Shown: positions 27,625-37,611 of the stretch, piece after piece
Layout of the letters: each line of letters begins with the position of its first letter
How positions within the stretch are numbered: position 1 is the stretch's first letter
Assembly (NCBI GenBank): GCA_029222685.1
Contig: JARHVB010000006.1
Span: forward strand, 80,445 to 144,444
DNA length: 64,000 nt
Source of the DNA: Terripilifer ovatus
GTDB taxonomy: Bacteria > Pseudomonadota > Alphaproteobacteria > Rhizobiales > Beijerinckiaceae
Reading direction: 5' to 3'
Program-made: the position numbers and the translations under genes
The notes under the pieces: model-generated
What the model was told of the DNA's origin: nothing
What the model saw: the letters and a program-made list of their open reading frames with translations, nothing else
Database searches by the model: none

Positions 27625-28136
27625 TGCTGCGCCTCCGCGATCAGAGAATCGAGGCGCGCGGCATCGAGCGCCCCGACCGGGCGTTCGTCGAAGAGGGCTG
27701 CGGGCGACAGCGCGCAATTGCCGAGGCAATAGACGTTCTGCAGGGTGAGTGCGCCATCTCCCGACGTCTCGCCGGGTGCGAGGCCGTGGCGCGCGGCCAG
27801 GTGATCGACCAGATGGTCGACACCCATCGACTGGCAGGATTCGGCGCGGCAGAGTTTCAACACATGGCGGCCAGGCCTGGCCGTTCGATAATCATGGTAG
27901 AAGCTCATCGTGCCGCGCACTTCGGCGAGCGATATATTCAATGTTTTCGCGATCATCGGCAGGGCAGTTTGGTCTATATAGCCAAACATGTCCTGCAGGC
28001 GATGCAGGATCGGCAACAGCGCCGCCGCGTTACCGCAGGCAGTGCCAAAGAAGGCTTGGGCGCGCGCCTGCTCTTCGCGCGCTACGTCCTGTGCGCGTGC
28101 GAGGTCGAACGTCTCCGCCGCCGATGTATAACTCAT
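27621..28136 (-). CDS. fdsG: Formate dehydrogenase gamma subunit FdsG (NuoE-like)
   Basis: 171 residues. This is a thioredoxin-like 2Fe-2S protein with the NuoE ligand pattern, LCRAESCQSMG and YCLGNCALSP. The helical N-terminus includes LLPILHRLQDMFGYID, which is standard for the family. It is the first gene of the operon; its start lies 155 bp from the end of eutA on the same strand, so a promoter could be in that gap. No fdsR-type LysR regulator is adjacent. Confidence 0.95.
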   Translation of the reverse strand: MSYTSAAETFDLARAQDVAREEQARAQAFFGTACGNAAALLPILHRLQDMFGYIDQTALPMIAKTLNISLAEVRGTMSFYHDYRTARPGRHVLKLCRAESCQSMGVDHLVDHLAARHGLAPGETSGDGALTLQNVYCLGNCALSPAALFDERPVGALDAARLDSLIAEAQQ

Positions 28137-28291
28137 GACTTGTCGTCTCTTCCCGTAGCCTTGCCGTAGCCTTGCTGTTCATGGCGAGGTTGTACCAACA
28201 ATGCGGTGATTTTAGAACCGTTTCATGTCGCGGGTTATGGCTGCCATGGCGGCCGTTGCTGGCCCACCGACGTGGGATATGGCCACAGACG

Positions 28292-29887
28292 TCAGGCCGC
28301 GCCGAACACCAGTGTCTTGACCGTGACAGGAAGCATGCCCGACGGCAGGCGGATGCGGCCGAGATCGACATAGTCGAAGTCGCGCAGGACGATGCCGTCG
28401 ATAACGAGGATTTCGTTCTCGATGTGCAGTTCCTGCCGCAGCATGGCGCCGAGATTCAAGGCGGCGTCGCCTTCGATCATCAGGAAGAGCGGCCCGCCCG
28501 TGGCGACGCGGTCGGCGAGGCCCGAGGCAATGCCCGTGCCGAATGTGTGAAGCCTTTCCCAGGATGGCTCGCCGCGCCAGCGAAAGGCGAAGGCCATCTC
28601 GCGCGTGGGATCGCCGTCGCCGAACGCCTTGCGGTGGGCGCGAATGGCATCTGCCAGTGCGGCCGCATCGATGTCGCCAGAGAAATCGAACGGCGGCTGG
28701 ATCACCGGCAGATTGCGGCGCGGCAGCAGCGCGGCATGGGAGGTGATGCAGCAGGTGCGGCCGCTCATCTGCACGCTGAATTCTGAGGCGCCGAGCGCCG
28801 TGGCGCGGATGCATTCGCCCGCCGGCAGCAGCGGCCATGGAATAATGCCTGCGTCGCATCGGGCCCGCAGCGCGCGGCCGAGGCGCCATCCGAGATCGCC
28901 GAAATCGCGCGTCTCGCGAACGTAGACATATTCGGCGACACCGCCCGAAAACAGCACGCCGTCGAGCGCGGAGAGCCGCGGCAGCGCGTCGGTGACGAAG
29001 AGGTTTTGCACCGCCTGCGGCAATGTGGGGGATGCCAGCACGGCGGCGATGGCGTCGGCGATGGTCTCGGCAACGCGCTGCATGTCGTCGCGCTGCGCGC
29101 TCGCGCCGATGCGCCAGTCGAGGCCGGCGCTTGCGGCGAAGGCCGCGCCCGCCGCATCAAGGCGCGTGATCCGGTCCTGCCGGTCGATCGCCATCAGCCT
29201 GCCGCCACCGTGCATGGCGGCGGTGGCGCGGATGCGGCCGTCCTCGATCAGGGCGAATTTGGTCGTCGCGCCGCCCACATCGACGTTGACGATGCGCGAG
29301 CCGTCACGGCGCGATCTCTCGACAGCGCCGGAGCCGTAAGCGGCGAGCATGGCTTCCATATGATCGCCGGCGACGGCGGCGACCAGTTCGCCGCCTTCGG
29401 CGCTCAGCATCGCCGTGATCGCCTGCGCATTGGTCCGCCGCGCCGCGGCGCCGGTCATGATCACCGCGCCGGTCTCGATATCGTCAGGCGTCAGACCGGC
29501 GGCAGCATAGGCGCGATCGACGATGGCGCGCAGTTTTTCCGTATCGATGGTCTGCGCGTCGGCAAAAGGCGTCAGCGCGACGGGCGAGAGATACAGCGTC
29601 TCGCGCGCCTTCGCCTGCCGGCGCATGGCGACAGGCTCGCCCGGGCCGCGCATGGTCAGGCGAGAGAAGACGATCTGGGTGCCCGACGAGCCGATGTCGA
29701 GACCCATGCTGACCAGCGGCACGAGTTCGAGCGCTTTCGAATTGGGGTCGAGAACTTCATGGCCGTCATTGTCGTGATCGTGATCATGCTCCTCACCCGG
29801 CGCATGTTCATGGTTCGCCGCCTCGCCGAACATGTGGTCGGCGAGCGAGTGGAGCTTTGCTGGCGTTTTGGGATCGCCGCCGGACAT
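28292..29887 (-). CDS. eutA: EutA-like ethanolamine ammonia-lyase reactivating factor
   Basis: 531 residues. An actin-like ATPase core is visible: VSMGLDIGSSGTQIVFSRL (phosphate 1), IVNVDVGGATTKFALIEDGR (phosphate 2) and LFSGGVAEYVY (adenosine). The N-terminus has a His-rich stretch (HEHAPGEEHDHDHDNDGH) as in many EutA proteins. EutA swaps damaged cobalamin out of ethanolamine ammonia-lyase. No eutB, eutC or other eut gene is in the window. The start codon overlaps the uvrC stop (29887), so the two are translationally coupled. Confidence 0.88.
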   Translation of the reverse strand: MSGGDPKTPAKLHSLADHMFGEAANHEHAPGEEHDHDHDNDGHEVLDPNSKALELVPLVSMGLDIGSSGTQIVFSRLTMRGPGEPVAMRRQAKARETLYLSPVALTPFADAQTIDTEKLRAIVDRAYAAAGLTPDDIETGAVIMTGAAARRTNAQAITAMLSAEGGELVAAVAGDHMEAMLAAYGSGAVERSRRDGSRIVNVDVGGATTKFALIEDGRIRATAAMHGGGRLMAIDRQDRITRLDAAGAAFAASAGLDWRIGASAQRDDMQRVAETIADAIAAVLASPTLPQAVQNLFVTDALPRLSALDGVLFSGGVAEYVYVRETRDFGDLGWRLGRALRARCDAGIIPWPLLPAGECIRATALGASEFSVQMSGRTCCITSHAALLPRRNLPVIQPPFDFSGDIDAAALADAIRAHRKAFGDGDPTREMAFAFRWRGEPSWERLHTFGTGIASGLADRVATGGPLFLMIEGDAALNLGAMLRQELHIENEILVIDGIVLRDFDYVDLGRIRLPSGMLPVTVKTLVFGAA

Positions 29888-32043
29888 CAGCCCTTCTCGT
29901 GAAAGAAATCATAGACCAGTTTTGCGGTCGCGGCGTTGACGCCGGCGACCTTTTCCAGGTCCGACAGCGCGGCGCGCGAGACCGCCTTGGCGGTGCCGAA
30001 GGCCTGCAGCAGAGCGCGCTTGCGCGCCGGGCCGATGCCGGCGATTTCATCGAGCGGACTGCGCACGAAATCCTTCTTGCGGCGGGCGCGATGGGTGCCG
30101 ATGGCAAACCGGTGCGCCTCATCGCGCAGGCGCTGCACGAAATAGAGCGCGGGATCGCGCGGCGCCAGCTTGAAGGGCTCGCGGCCGTCGATAAAGAATG
30201 TCTCGCGGCCGGCGTTGCGGTCCGGCCCCTTGGCGATGGAGGCCAGCGCCACGCCTTCGATGCCGAGTTCGGTGAGAACGGTCTTGGCCGCATCGAACTG
30301 GCCCCTGCCGCCATCGATGATGATGAGGTCGGGCTTCGACGGAAACGCGTCGGTATCCTTGTCCTTCTCTGCCTGCGCTTCCGTCGTCGCAGCGTCCTGC
30401 GCGGCGATGGCTTCTTCATCCTTCTTCAGCCGGGCGAAGCGGCGCGTCAGCACCTCGTTCATCATGCCGTAGTCGTCGCCCGGCGTGATCTCCGTGCTCT
30501 TGATGTTGAAGGTGCGGTAATGCGCCTTCATGAAACCGGCGCGACCGGCGACGACCATGGCGCCGATGGCATTGGTGCCCATGATGTGGGAGTTGTCGTA
30601 GATCTCGACTCTGCGCAGCTTCTTGTCGAAGCCGAAAGAGGCGGCGAGGGCATCCAGCAGTTTCTCTTGCGCCGCTGTGTCGGCCAGCTTGCGGCCCATC
30701 GTTTCCCTGGCGTTCTGGGTCGCATGCTCGACCAGTTCGCGCCGTTCGCCGCGCTGCGGCACAGCTACTTCCACCTTGCGGCCGGCCCGTGTGCTCAGGG
30801 CCTCGGCCAGGACAGCGCGATCCTCCGTTTCGTGCGACAGCAGGATCAGGCGCGGCGCCGGCTTGTCGGAGTAAAACTGCGCCAGAAACGCATCGAGCAC
30901 TTCGCCCGGCGACAGGCTGCGGTCGGCGCGGGGATAATAGGTGCGGTTGCCCCAGTTCTGATAGGTGCGGAAGAAGAAGACCTCGATGGCGAAATGGCCG
31001 GCCTCTTCGATGATGGCGAAGACGTCGGCTTCCTCCACGGTGCGCGGATTGACGCCCTGCGTCCCCTGGATGGCGGAGAGCGCGGCGATACGATCGCGCA
31101 GCCTGGCCGCGGTTTCGAATTCCAGGGTCTCCGCGGCGGCATTCATATCCCTGGCGAGGCGTTCGCGCACGGCGCGGCTCTTGCCGGAGAGAAAGTCCCG
31201 CGCTTCCGCGACCAGCATCGCATAGTCCTCCTTGCCGATTTCATCGGTGCAGGGGCCGGAGCAACGCTTGATCTGCCAGAGCAGGCAGGGCCTTGTGCGA
31301 TTGTCGAAATAGGAGTCGGAACACGAGCGCAGGAGAAACGCGCGCTGCAAGGCGTTGAGCGTGCGGTTGACCGCCCAGACGTTGGCGAAGGGGCCGAAGT
31401 AATCGCCCTTGCGGTTGCGGGCGCCGCGATGCTTGGTGAGTTGCGGCGCGGCGTGGTCGCCGGTCAGCAGGATATAGGGGAACGACTTGTCGTCGCGAAG
31501 CAGCACGTTGAAGCGCGGCTTCATCTGCTTGATGTAATTGGCTTCCAGCAGCAGCGCTTCGATTTCCGTCGCGGTCGAGACGAAAACCATAGAGGCGGTG
31601 AGCGCGATCATGCGAGCGATGCGGTTGGAATGCCCGGCCTCTCTGGCATAGGAGGCGATGCGCTTGCGGATGCTGCGCGCCTTGCCCACGTACAGTACCT
31701 CGCCGTCGGCTGCGATCATGCGATAGACGCCGGGGCTTAGAGGCGCGTGCTTGAGATTCTTCCTGATGACCTCGACGCCATGGCGGATCGAACCCGGCTC
31801 CGGCGGCGTGGCATCGTCGGCGAACAGGGGTGGCCCGCTTTCATCGTCGGCCTCGGCGATGTCGTCGTCCAGATCATCCTGGGCCAGATCATCCTGGATC
31901 AGATCATCTTGGCCCGAATCATTCTGGCCTGCGTCGTCTTTCACCTCGTCGGGCAGATCGCCGCCGGACACGAGGACTTCCGGCAGATCGGCTTCAGGTC
32001 CTGTCGAGAAATCGATCGGCGTCTGTTTCGGGGGGCGGCTCAT
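29887..32043 (-). CDS. uvrC: UvrC, excinuclease ABC subunit C, with an acidic N-terminal extension
   Basis: 718 residues. After an acidic, repeat-bearing extension of about 85 residues comes the GIY-YIG domain ([25 protein letters not shown]). A Cys-containing segment ([15 protein letters not shown]) and UVR motif follow, then the RNase H-like endonuclease domain ([13 protein letters not shown]) and C-terminal helix-hairpin-helix ([15 protein letters not shown]). UvrC makes both cuts in nucleotide excision repair. The extension comes from a 15-bp tandem repeat and is not needed for the known activity. The gene is followed directly by eutA. Confidence 0.96.
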   Translation of the reverse strand: MSRPPKQTPIDFSTGPEADLPEVLVSGGDLPDEVKDDAGQNDSGQDDLIQDDLAQDDLDDDIAEADDESGPPLFADDATPPEPGSIRHGVEVIRKNLKHAPLSPGVYRMIAADGEVLYVGKARSIRKRIASYAREAGHSNRIARMIALTASMVFVSTATEIEALLLEANYIKQMKPRFNVLLRDDKSFPYILLTGDHAAPQLTKHRGARNRKGDYFGPFANVWAVNRTLNALQRAFLLRSCSDSYFDNRTRPCLLWQIKRCSGPCTDEIGKEDYAMLVAEARDFLSGKSRAVRERLARDMNAAAETLEFETAARLRDRIAALSAIQGTQGVNPRTVEEADVFAIIEEAGHFAIEVFFFRTYQNWGNRTYYPRADRSLSPGEVLDAFLAQFYSDKPAPRLILLSHETEDRAVLAEALSTRAGRKVEVAVPQRGERRELVEHATQNARETMGRKLADTAAQEKLLDALAASFGFDKKLRRVEIYDNSHIMGTNAIGAMVVAGRAGFMKAHYRTFNIKSTEITPGDDYGMMNEVLTRRFARLKKDEEAIAAQDAATTEAQAEKDKDTDAFPSKPDLIIIDGGRGQFDAAKTVLTELGIEGVALASIAKGPDRNAGRETFFIDGREPFKLAPRDPALYFVQRLRDEAHRFAIGTHRARRKKDFVRSPLDEIAGIGPARKRALLQAFGTAKAVSRAALSDLEKVAGVNAATAKLVYDFFHEKG
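31869..31928 (-). repeat. Four 15-bp tandem units in uvrC
   Basis: Units start at 31869, 31884, 31899 and 31914 with a CCAGATCATCCTGG-like core and growing divergence to the right. In the protein they give acidic repeats of the form QDDLx ([10 protein letters not shown] and so on). The tract keeps the reading frame, so copy-number change would only alter the length of the UvrC leader. Confidence 0.8.
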
Positions 32044-32196
32044 GGGCGAGGTTTAGGCGCATCGCCGGCCGGTTGAAAGCCCACGCGTTTGGAAACCTGC
32101 CCCGCTTTTGACCATCCGGCGGTTTCCCGGTAGCAATGAGGCAAGGCCGCGCGGTTCGCCGGAGCAGGCCATAACAGGGTTGCACACAGGTTCACG

Positions 32197-32817
32197 ATGA
32201 AGAAGGCGGGTCATCTGCTCGCCGCCTCGCTGCTGCTGGCGCTCGCGCCGTGGCTGGGCGGCTGCAACGACACGGCTGGCGGGCTGACCGCCAGCACGGC
32301 TGATGGGCCCCGGACACCGCGTTTTGCCGCGCGGCCGGGGATTCGCCCGTCCAGCGTTACGGTTGCGTTCAAGTCTCTCGACGGTGCGCCGCCGGAGGTG
32401 GAGGCCCGATTCGTCACCGCCATGTCGTCGGCTTTGGCCAGCCGCGATATCGCCACGGCCGAATCGAGCGTCGCCGACTTTATCATACTGGGCCATTTGA
32501 GCGCTTACCCGGCCGACAACGGCACGCGGGTCGCCTGGGTCTGGGACGTGTTCGACCGCAACCGCAACCGGCGCCAGCGGATGGACGATGCCATGACCGT
32601 TCGGAGTGCCGCGGGCAATCCCTGGGCCGCGGTCGACGAGCGGGTTCTGGCCAGCGTCGCCGGGGTGACGGCGGAGGATCTTGCTGGATTCCTGAGCAAT
32701 TCGCCGGAAGCGATCGCCGCCTCCTCGGCGGCGGTCCCGGCGGTTGCCGCCGCGCCGGCGCCAGCCGTCACGGGCAAGCCGGCGAATGCCCTGAGCTTTG
32801 CCGCAGAAGAACGTTAA
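32197..32817 (+). CDS. Hypothetical lipoprotein
   Basis: 206 residues starting MKKAGHLLAASLLLALAPWLGGC. The LGGC lipobox puts the modified Cys at residue 23, so the protein should be lipidated and exported to the outer or inner membrane. The middle has SVTVAFKSLDGAPPEVEARF and ILGHLSAYPADNGTRVAWVWDVFDRNRNR, resembling uncharacterised alphaproteobacterial lipoproteins. The end is Ala/Pro-rich. Function is unknown. It reads toward prs, 166 bp away. Confidence 0.75.
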   Translation: MKKAGHLLAASLLLALAPWLGGCNDTAGGLTASTADGPRTPRFAARPGIRPSSVTVAFKSLDGAPPEVEARFVTAMSSALASRDIATAESSVADFIILGHLSAYPADNGTRVAWVWDVFDRNRNRRQRMDDAMTVRSAAGNPWAAVDERVLASVAGVTAEDLAGFLSNSPEAIAASSAAVPAVAAAPAPAVTGKPANALSFAAEER

Positions 32818-32983
32818 GCATTGGGTGCGTGTCGCGCGGATGTCATTTTAGGATGATCTGCATCCGGGCGAGTGCCCCGGCATGATTAGCGGTGGAACAT
32901 TTACCGCATTGCCCCGTTGATGTTGTCCCGTCGGCTCCAGCTTGATAAGGAGCGGCGCGAGCAGCGCGCGGGACCTCCTTCTC

Positions 32984-33928
32984 ATGGATCATAAATTCAA
33001 AATCCTGGCCGGTAATTCCAACCGGGCCCTGACGGAGGCAATTGCTGCCTATCTCGGCATGCCGATGGCCAAATGTGTCGTCCGGCGCTTCGCCGATATG
33101 GAGATTTTCGTCGAAATTCAGGAAAATGTCCGCGGCATCGATGCTTTCGTCATCCAGTCGACGGCCTTTCCAGCCAACGACCATCTGATGGAATTGCTCA
33201 TCATGATGGACGCGCTGCGCCGGGCCTCGGCGCGCCGCATCACCGCGGTGGTTCCCTATTTCGGCTATGCTCGGCAGGACCGCAAACCCGGTCCCCGCAC
33301 CCCGATTTCCGCCAAGCTTGTGTCGAATCTCATCACCAGGGCCGGCGCCGACCGCGTGCTGACCGTCGATCTCCATGCCGGGCAGATCCAGGGTTTCTTC
33401 GACATTCCGGTCGATAACCTGTTCAGCGCGCCGGTCATGGTCCGCGACATCAAGGAGAGGCTCGACCTCAAAAATACGATGGTGGTGTCGCCGGACGTCG
33501 GCGGCGTGGTGCGCGCCCGCGCCCTCGCCAAACGTATCGATGCGCCGCTCGCCATCGTCGACAAGCGCCGCGAGCGCGCCGGCGAATCCGAAGTCATGAA
33601 TATTATCGGCGATGTGCAGGGCAAAAGCTGCATTCTGGTCGACGATATCGTCGATTCCGGCGGCACCTTATGCAATGCCGCCGATGCGCTGATGGAGCAG
33701 GGCGCCCGCGAGGTCTACGCCTATATCACCCATGGCGTGCTGTCGGGCGGCGCCGTGGCGCGGATTTCCGCCTCCAGCATCAAGGAACTGGTGCTGACCG
33801 ATACGATCGAGCCGACGGCGGCCGTGCGCGTCGCCAAGAACATCCGGGTGATCTCGATTTCCCAGTTGATCGGCGAGGCGGTGCGGCGCACGGCCGAAGA
33901 GAGCAGCGTCTCCAGTCTTTTTGATTGA
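32984..33928 (+). CDS. prs: Ribose-phosphate pyrophosphokinase
   Basis: 314 residues from ATG 32984 ([16 protein letters not shown]), the usual family start; the upstream frame extension is discarded. It contains [16 protein letters not shown], the flexible-loop region [17 protein letters not shown] and the PRPP-binding signature [15 protein letters not shown]. The enzyme makes PRPP from ribose 5-phosphate and ATP for nucleotide, His and Trp synthesis. Length is standard. Confidence 0.97.
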   Translation: MDHKFKILAGNSNRALTEAIAAYLGMPMAKCVVRRFADMEIFVEIQENVRGIDAFVIQSTAFPANDHLMELLIMMDALRRASARRITAVVPYFGYARQDRKPGPRTPISAKLVSNLITRAGADRVLTVDLHAGQIQGFFDIPVDNLFSAPVMVRDIKERLDLKNTMVVSPDVGGVVRARALAKRIDAPLAIVDKRRERAGESEVMNIIGDVQGKSCILVDDIVDSGGTLCNAADALMEQGAREVYAYITHGVLSGGAVARISASSIKELVLTDTIEPTAAVRVAKNIRVISISQLIGEAVRRTAEESSVSSLFD

Positions 33929-34129
33929 TAATACCGGCCCCTGGCCCGACGGCGACAGCTTTTCGTGATTGGCGTGCGCATTGCCATTCGAAAGCCAAGA
34001 CTCTATATTATCGACATCCCCGTCATGGATGTGTGTATTGAGGCTTTGCCTCGGCTGGGCCGGTGCCGGCTCCGCGCGCCCGCAGACCATGACACGGCCT
34101 TAAAAACTGGCCTTTTCAGGAGTTAGTCG

Positions 34130-34858
34130 ATGAGCAACGCCCCACTGATGCCCAAAGCGACCGCGGTCTGGCTGGTGGAAAACACTTCGCTCTCCTTCGA
34201 CCAGATTGCCGATTTCTGCAAGTTGCATCCCCTTGAAGTCAAAGGCATTGCCGATGGCGAAGTGGCGGCGGGCATCAAAGGGCACGATCCGATCACCTCG
34301 GGCCAGCTCACCCGCGACGAAATCGCCAAGGGCGAAGCCAATCCGGAGCACAAGCTCAACCTGGCCATCTCGAAGGTCCGGGTGCCCGAAATCAAGCGCC
34401 GGGGCGGTCCGCGCTACACGCCGCTGTCGCGCCGGCAAGATCGTCCGAATGCGATCCTGTGGCTGCTGCGCAATCATCCCGAATTGAAGGATGCGCAGAT
34501 CATGCGTCTCGTCGGCACGACGAAGACGACCTTGCAGGCGATCCGCGAACGGTCGCATTGGAATTCTGCGAATCTGTCGCCGCTCGATCCGGTGACGCTC
34601 GGACTGTGTTCGCAGATCGATCTCGATTTTGAGGTCGCCCGCGCCAATAAGGACAAGCCGCCGGCTGCCGATCAGGGCGCAACCCTGATGCCGGCGGAAA
34701 TCACCACTGCGCCGCGCGAATACGAGCCGGAACGCCATGAGCCCGCGAGCCAGGAAGAGGTTTTCGGCTCGCGCAAGCCGCGCCAGCACGACGACGAGGA
34801 AGACATCGACGTGGATTCGGTCTTCGCGAAACTCAAAAATCTCAAGGTCAAGGAATAG
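34130..34858 (+). CDS. trcR: DUF1013 cell-cycle transcriptional regulator TrcR
   Basis: 242 residues, with AGGAG about seven bases before the ATG. The N-terminal helical domain (AVWLVENTSLSFDQIADFC, HPLEVKGIADGEV) and the LWLLRNHPELKDAQIMRLVGTTKTTLQAIRERSHWN block form the DUF1013 helix-turn-helix protein restricted to alphaproteobacteria. In Rickettsiales and Caulobacterales it works with RNA polymerase as TrcR in cell-cycle control. The C-terminus is acidic and low in complexity. It is monocistronic here. Confidence 0.9.
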   Translation: MSNAPLMPKATAVWLVENTSLSFDQIADFCKLHPLEVKGIADGEVAAGIKGHDPITSGQLTRDEIAKGEANPEHKLNLAISKVRVPEIKRRGGPRYTPLSRRQDRPNAILWLLRNHPELKDAQIMRLVGTTKTTLQAIRERSHWNSANLSPLDPVTLGLCSQIDLDFEVARANKDKPPAADQGATLMPAEITTAPREYEPERHEPASQEEVFGSRKPRQHDDEEDIDVDSVFAKLKNLKVKE

Positions 34859-34982
34859 ACCCCGGAGAATAGCAACAGATCCGGTCGCCGAATTGCCGAA
34901 ACGGCGAGCGGGTGCCATGTTGACCGCCGCGCTTGTTTCGAGCGCGCGTGGTTCGTGGATTCGCGGGAGGGAGTGAAGACAG

Positions 34983-36680
34983 ATGGACGCCAAAGTGGCC
35001 GCTCGCCCTTGGCTGGCGCATTATCCGGAGGGCGTGCCCGCGGAAATTGATGCGACGTCGCTTGGTTCGCTTGTCGATATCTTTCATGAAAGCATCACCA
35101 AATATGCCGACCGGCCGGCGTTCGAGAGCTTCGGCAAACGCCTGACCTATAAAGAATTCGGCGAGATCGCACTGGCGCTTGGCTCCGGCCTGCAGCGCAT
35201 GGGCCTGAAGAAGGGCGACAGCGTCGCCATCATGATGCCGAACGTCATGGCCTATCCGCCGATCATTTTCGGCATTCTGGCCGGCGGCTTCACGGTGGTG
35301 AACGTCAATCCGCTCTATACGCCGCGCGAACTGAGCCATCAGCTCAATGACTCCGGCGCCCGCATGCTCTTCGTGCTGGAGAATTTCTGCCACACGGTCG
35401 CGGAGGCGCTGCCCGAACTCACGACAATCGAGCGCGCCATTATCGTGTCTCCCGGCGACCTTCTTGGGCTGAAGGGCATCCTGATCAATTTCGTGTCGCG
35501 CTATGTGAAGAAAAGTGTCCCGGCCTATTCCCTGGCGGCAACCATGCGCTTCGGGCAATTTCTTTCTTTCGGCCGCGAGAAACCGATTCAGAAGGCCGAT
35601 GTGTCGATCAATGACGTCGCCTTCCTGCAATATACCGGCGGAACGACAGGCGTCTCGAAAGGCGCCACGTTGCTGCACCGGAATGTCGCCGCGAATCTTC
35701 TTCAGTGCGAAGCCTGGATGCGGCCGTTCGTGACCGACACCGAGCATTACTCGGTGCTGACAGCGCTGCCGCTTTACCACATCCTGGCCCTGACCGGCTG
35801 TTGCCTGTTCAGTTTCAGGGTCGGCGCCCTGCAGGTGCTGGTGGCCAATCCACGTGACATCGGCGCGCTGGTGAAGACGCTGGAGACGTCGAAGCCGAGC
35901 GAAGTCGTGCTGGTGAACACGCTCTACAACGCCGTGGTGCAGCACCCGGAGGCCTCGAAGATCGACTTCTCGCATTTGCAGTTGTGCGTCGCCGGAGGTA
36001 TGGCGACGCAGGCGGTTGTCGCCAAACGCTGGAAGGAGCTGACCGGCAAAGCCATCGTCGAAGGCTACGGCCTGTCGGAGACGTCGCCGGTCGTCTGCCT
36101 GAACCGGCTGGACATCGAGGAGTTCACCGGCAGCATCGGCTATCCGGTGCCGTCGACCGATGTCTCGATCCGCTCGCCGGATGGCGAGATATTGCCGATC
36201 GGCGAGGCCGGCGAACTGTGCGTGAAGGGTCCGCAGGTGATGGCCGGCTATTGGCGCCGGCCCGACGAGACGGCGAAAGTGATGACCGCCGACGGCTATC
36301 TGCGCACCGGCGACATCGCGGTGATGAGCGCCGACGGCATGGTGAAAATCGTCGACCGTCTGAAAGACATGATCGTCATGTCGGGCCTGAAGATTTTCCC
36401 GAATGAAGTCGAGGATGTGCTGGTCAGCAATCCGAAAGTGCTCGAGGCCGCTGTCATCGGCGTTCCCGATCCGCATTCCGGTGAGGCGGTCATGGCCTTT
36501 ATCGTGCGCAAGGATCCGTCGCTGACACAGGCGGAACTGCGCGCCTTCGCGCGCGAAAACCTCACCGGCTACAAAGTGCCGAAGGTGGTGCAATTCCGTG
36601 ACAGCCTGCCGAAGACCAATGTCGGCAAAATCCTGCGGCGGGAATTGCGCGACGAGGTTGTCGGCAAGCCGCCGCAGTAG
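34983..36680 (+). CDS. Long-chain fatty acid-CoA ligase (FadD-like)
   Basis: 565 residues. The adenylate-forming motifs are complete: P-loop YTGGTTGVSKGA, the GYGLSETSPVVCLN motif, RTGDIAVMSADGMVKIVDRLKDMI and the C-terminal Lys region TNVGKILRRELRD. It activates fatty acids to acyl-CoA at the inner membrane for beta-oxidation or lipid synthesis. GGGAGGGAG precedes the ATG. It converges with the CBS protein gene. Confidence 0.93.
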   Translation: MDAKVAARPWLAHYPEGVPAEIDATSLGSLVDIFHESITKYADRPAFESFGKRLTYKEFGEIALALGSGLQRMGLKKGDSVAIMMPNVMAYPPIIFGILAGGFTVVNVNPLYTPRELSHQLNDSGARMLFVLENFCHTVAEALPELTTIERAIIVSPGDLLGLKGILINFVSRYVKKSVPAYSLAATMRFGQFLSFGREKPIQKADVSINDVAFLQYTGGTTGVSKGATLLHRNVAANLLQCEAWMRPFVTDTEHYSVLTALPLYHILALTGCCLFSFRVGALQVLVANPRDIGALVKTLETSKPSEVVLVNTLYNAVVQHPEASKIDFSHLQLCVAGGMATQAVVAKRWKELTGKAIVEGYGLSETSPVVCLNRLDIEEFTGSIGYPVPSTDVSIRSPDGEILPIGEAGELCVKGPQVMAGYWRRPDETAKVMTADGYLRTGDIAVMSADGMVKIVDRLKDMIVMSGLKIFPNEVEDVLVSNPKVLEAAVIGVPDPHSGEAVMAFIVRKDPSLTQAELRAFARENLTGYKVPKVVQFRDSLPKTNVGKILRRELRDEVVGKPPQ

Positions 36681-36726
36681 GCGGTGGTCTCTTACTCCGA
36701 CTGCCTAACCCCGACTGCCCCTTGCA

Positions 36727-37158
36727 TCACGCGCTCGCTATATATTCGCGCAGCGCCTTGTGCTCGCTCTCGATCTGTTCGACGCGCCATTTGACCGCAT
36801 CGCCGATCGAGACGATGCCGCACAGGCGGCCGCCTTCGACGATGGGCATATGGCGGAAGCGGCCGGCGGTCATCTGCTCGGTCAGGCTGTCGATGGTCGC
36901 CTCCCGGGTCGCGGTGATGACGGCGCCGGTCATGTGTTTGCTGACCGCGTCCTCCAGCGCCTGGGCGCCGTAATGGGCAATGGCGCGGACGAGATCGCGT
37001 TCGGAAATGATGCCAAGGACATTGCCGCCGGCATCGGTGATGACGATCGCGCCGATGCCCTTGTCCGATAGCGTCGCGGCGATTTCCGCCATCGTGCGAT
37101 GCGGTTGTGCCGTTATGACATCGCTGCCTTTGGCGGCGAGGATATGAGAAACGTTCAT
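36727..37158 (-). CDS. Two-CBS-domain protein
   Basis: 143 residues from ATG 37158, supported by AAAGGAGA just upstream; the longer frame to 37422 is not protein-like. The two CBS repeats cover about residues 7-65 and 75-135, with GIGAIVITDAGGNVLGIISERDLVRA and FRHMPIVEGGRLCGIVSIGDAVKW as their cores. Stand-alone CBS pairs bind adenine nucleotides or NAD and act as energy or stress sensors. Proteins of this size are common in alphaproteobacteria. The partner protein is unknown. Confidence 0.92.
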   Translation of the reverse strand: MNVSHILAAKGSDVITAQPHRTMAEIAATLSDKGIGAIVITDAGGNVLGIISERDLVRAIAHYGAQALEDAVSKHMTGAVITATREATIDSLTEQMTAGRFRHMPIVEGGRLCGIVSIGDAVKWRVEQIESEHKALREYIASA

Positions 37159-37276
37159 CGCGAATCTCCTTTCAGGACCAACTGGCCGGATGAAACTCGA
37201 AACAGCGGGGTGCAGCAGCAAGGAACAGGACTTCGGGATAACAGTTGGGATAACGTCCGGGAATATCCATCGTTCC

Positions 37277-37346
37277 CTGCAATCTGCGTGCGCTCTCTTC
37301 GGGAGCATTTTCTTCACGTGAACCAATGCTCCCAAGCAGATTGCAG
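37277..37346. repeat. Nested inverted repeats (long hairpin) in the CBS-fbpA gap
   Basis: The outer arms CTGCAATCTGC (37277-37287) and GCAGATTGCAG (37336-37346) pair perfectly, and inside them GGGAGCATT (37301-37309) pairs with AATGCTCCC (37325-37333). The internal loop is lopsided, 13 nt against 2 nt. It begins about 118 bp upstream of the CBS gene start on that strand. It could be a structured leader of that transcript, a protein site or a remnant of a small element. Confidence 0.6.
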
Positions 37347-37497
37347 TGTTCGTCCGAGGCCCGTCACTGTCAAGGACGGGGCAAGGGCGAATGGCAACGC
37401 GGCAGGCATAACTTTTCGCCATAGTTACGCTTTATGTCGTAAGCCGCTCATTTGATTGGGCGTTCCGCTCCGCCCGATTTTGACGGGCGAAAATGGA

Positions 37498-37516
37498 ATT
37501 TAGAACTCTTATAAAC
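37498..37516 (+). promoter_or_regulatory. Candidate Irr iron control element (ICE) upstream of fbpA
   Basis: TTTAGAACTCTTATAAA (37499-37515) fits the rhizobial ICE pattern TTTAGAA-N3-TTCTAAA with one mismatch. It lies about 100 bp upstream of the iron-binding protein gene in an AT-rich stretch. Irr binds ICE in Bradyrhizobium, Rhizobium and relatives under low iron. The consensus is from memory. Confidence 0.5.
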
Positions 37517-37611
37517 TACTGATTTTAAATGTTTTTTGTTGACCCGATGGCATGCCCGGCTATTTTCCGGCACCGGAAGAAGACGGCCATCCCGGCCGCG
37601 GGGAGACATCG

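Noticed and set aside
29857..31740. 627-residue plus-strand open frame
   Set aside because: Shadow of uvrC on the opposite strand. High-GC third positions open this frame.
34848..36593. 581-residue minus-strand open frame
   Set aside because: Shadow of the fatty acid-CoA ligase gene.
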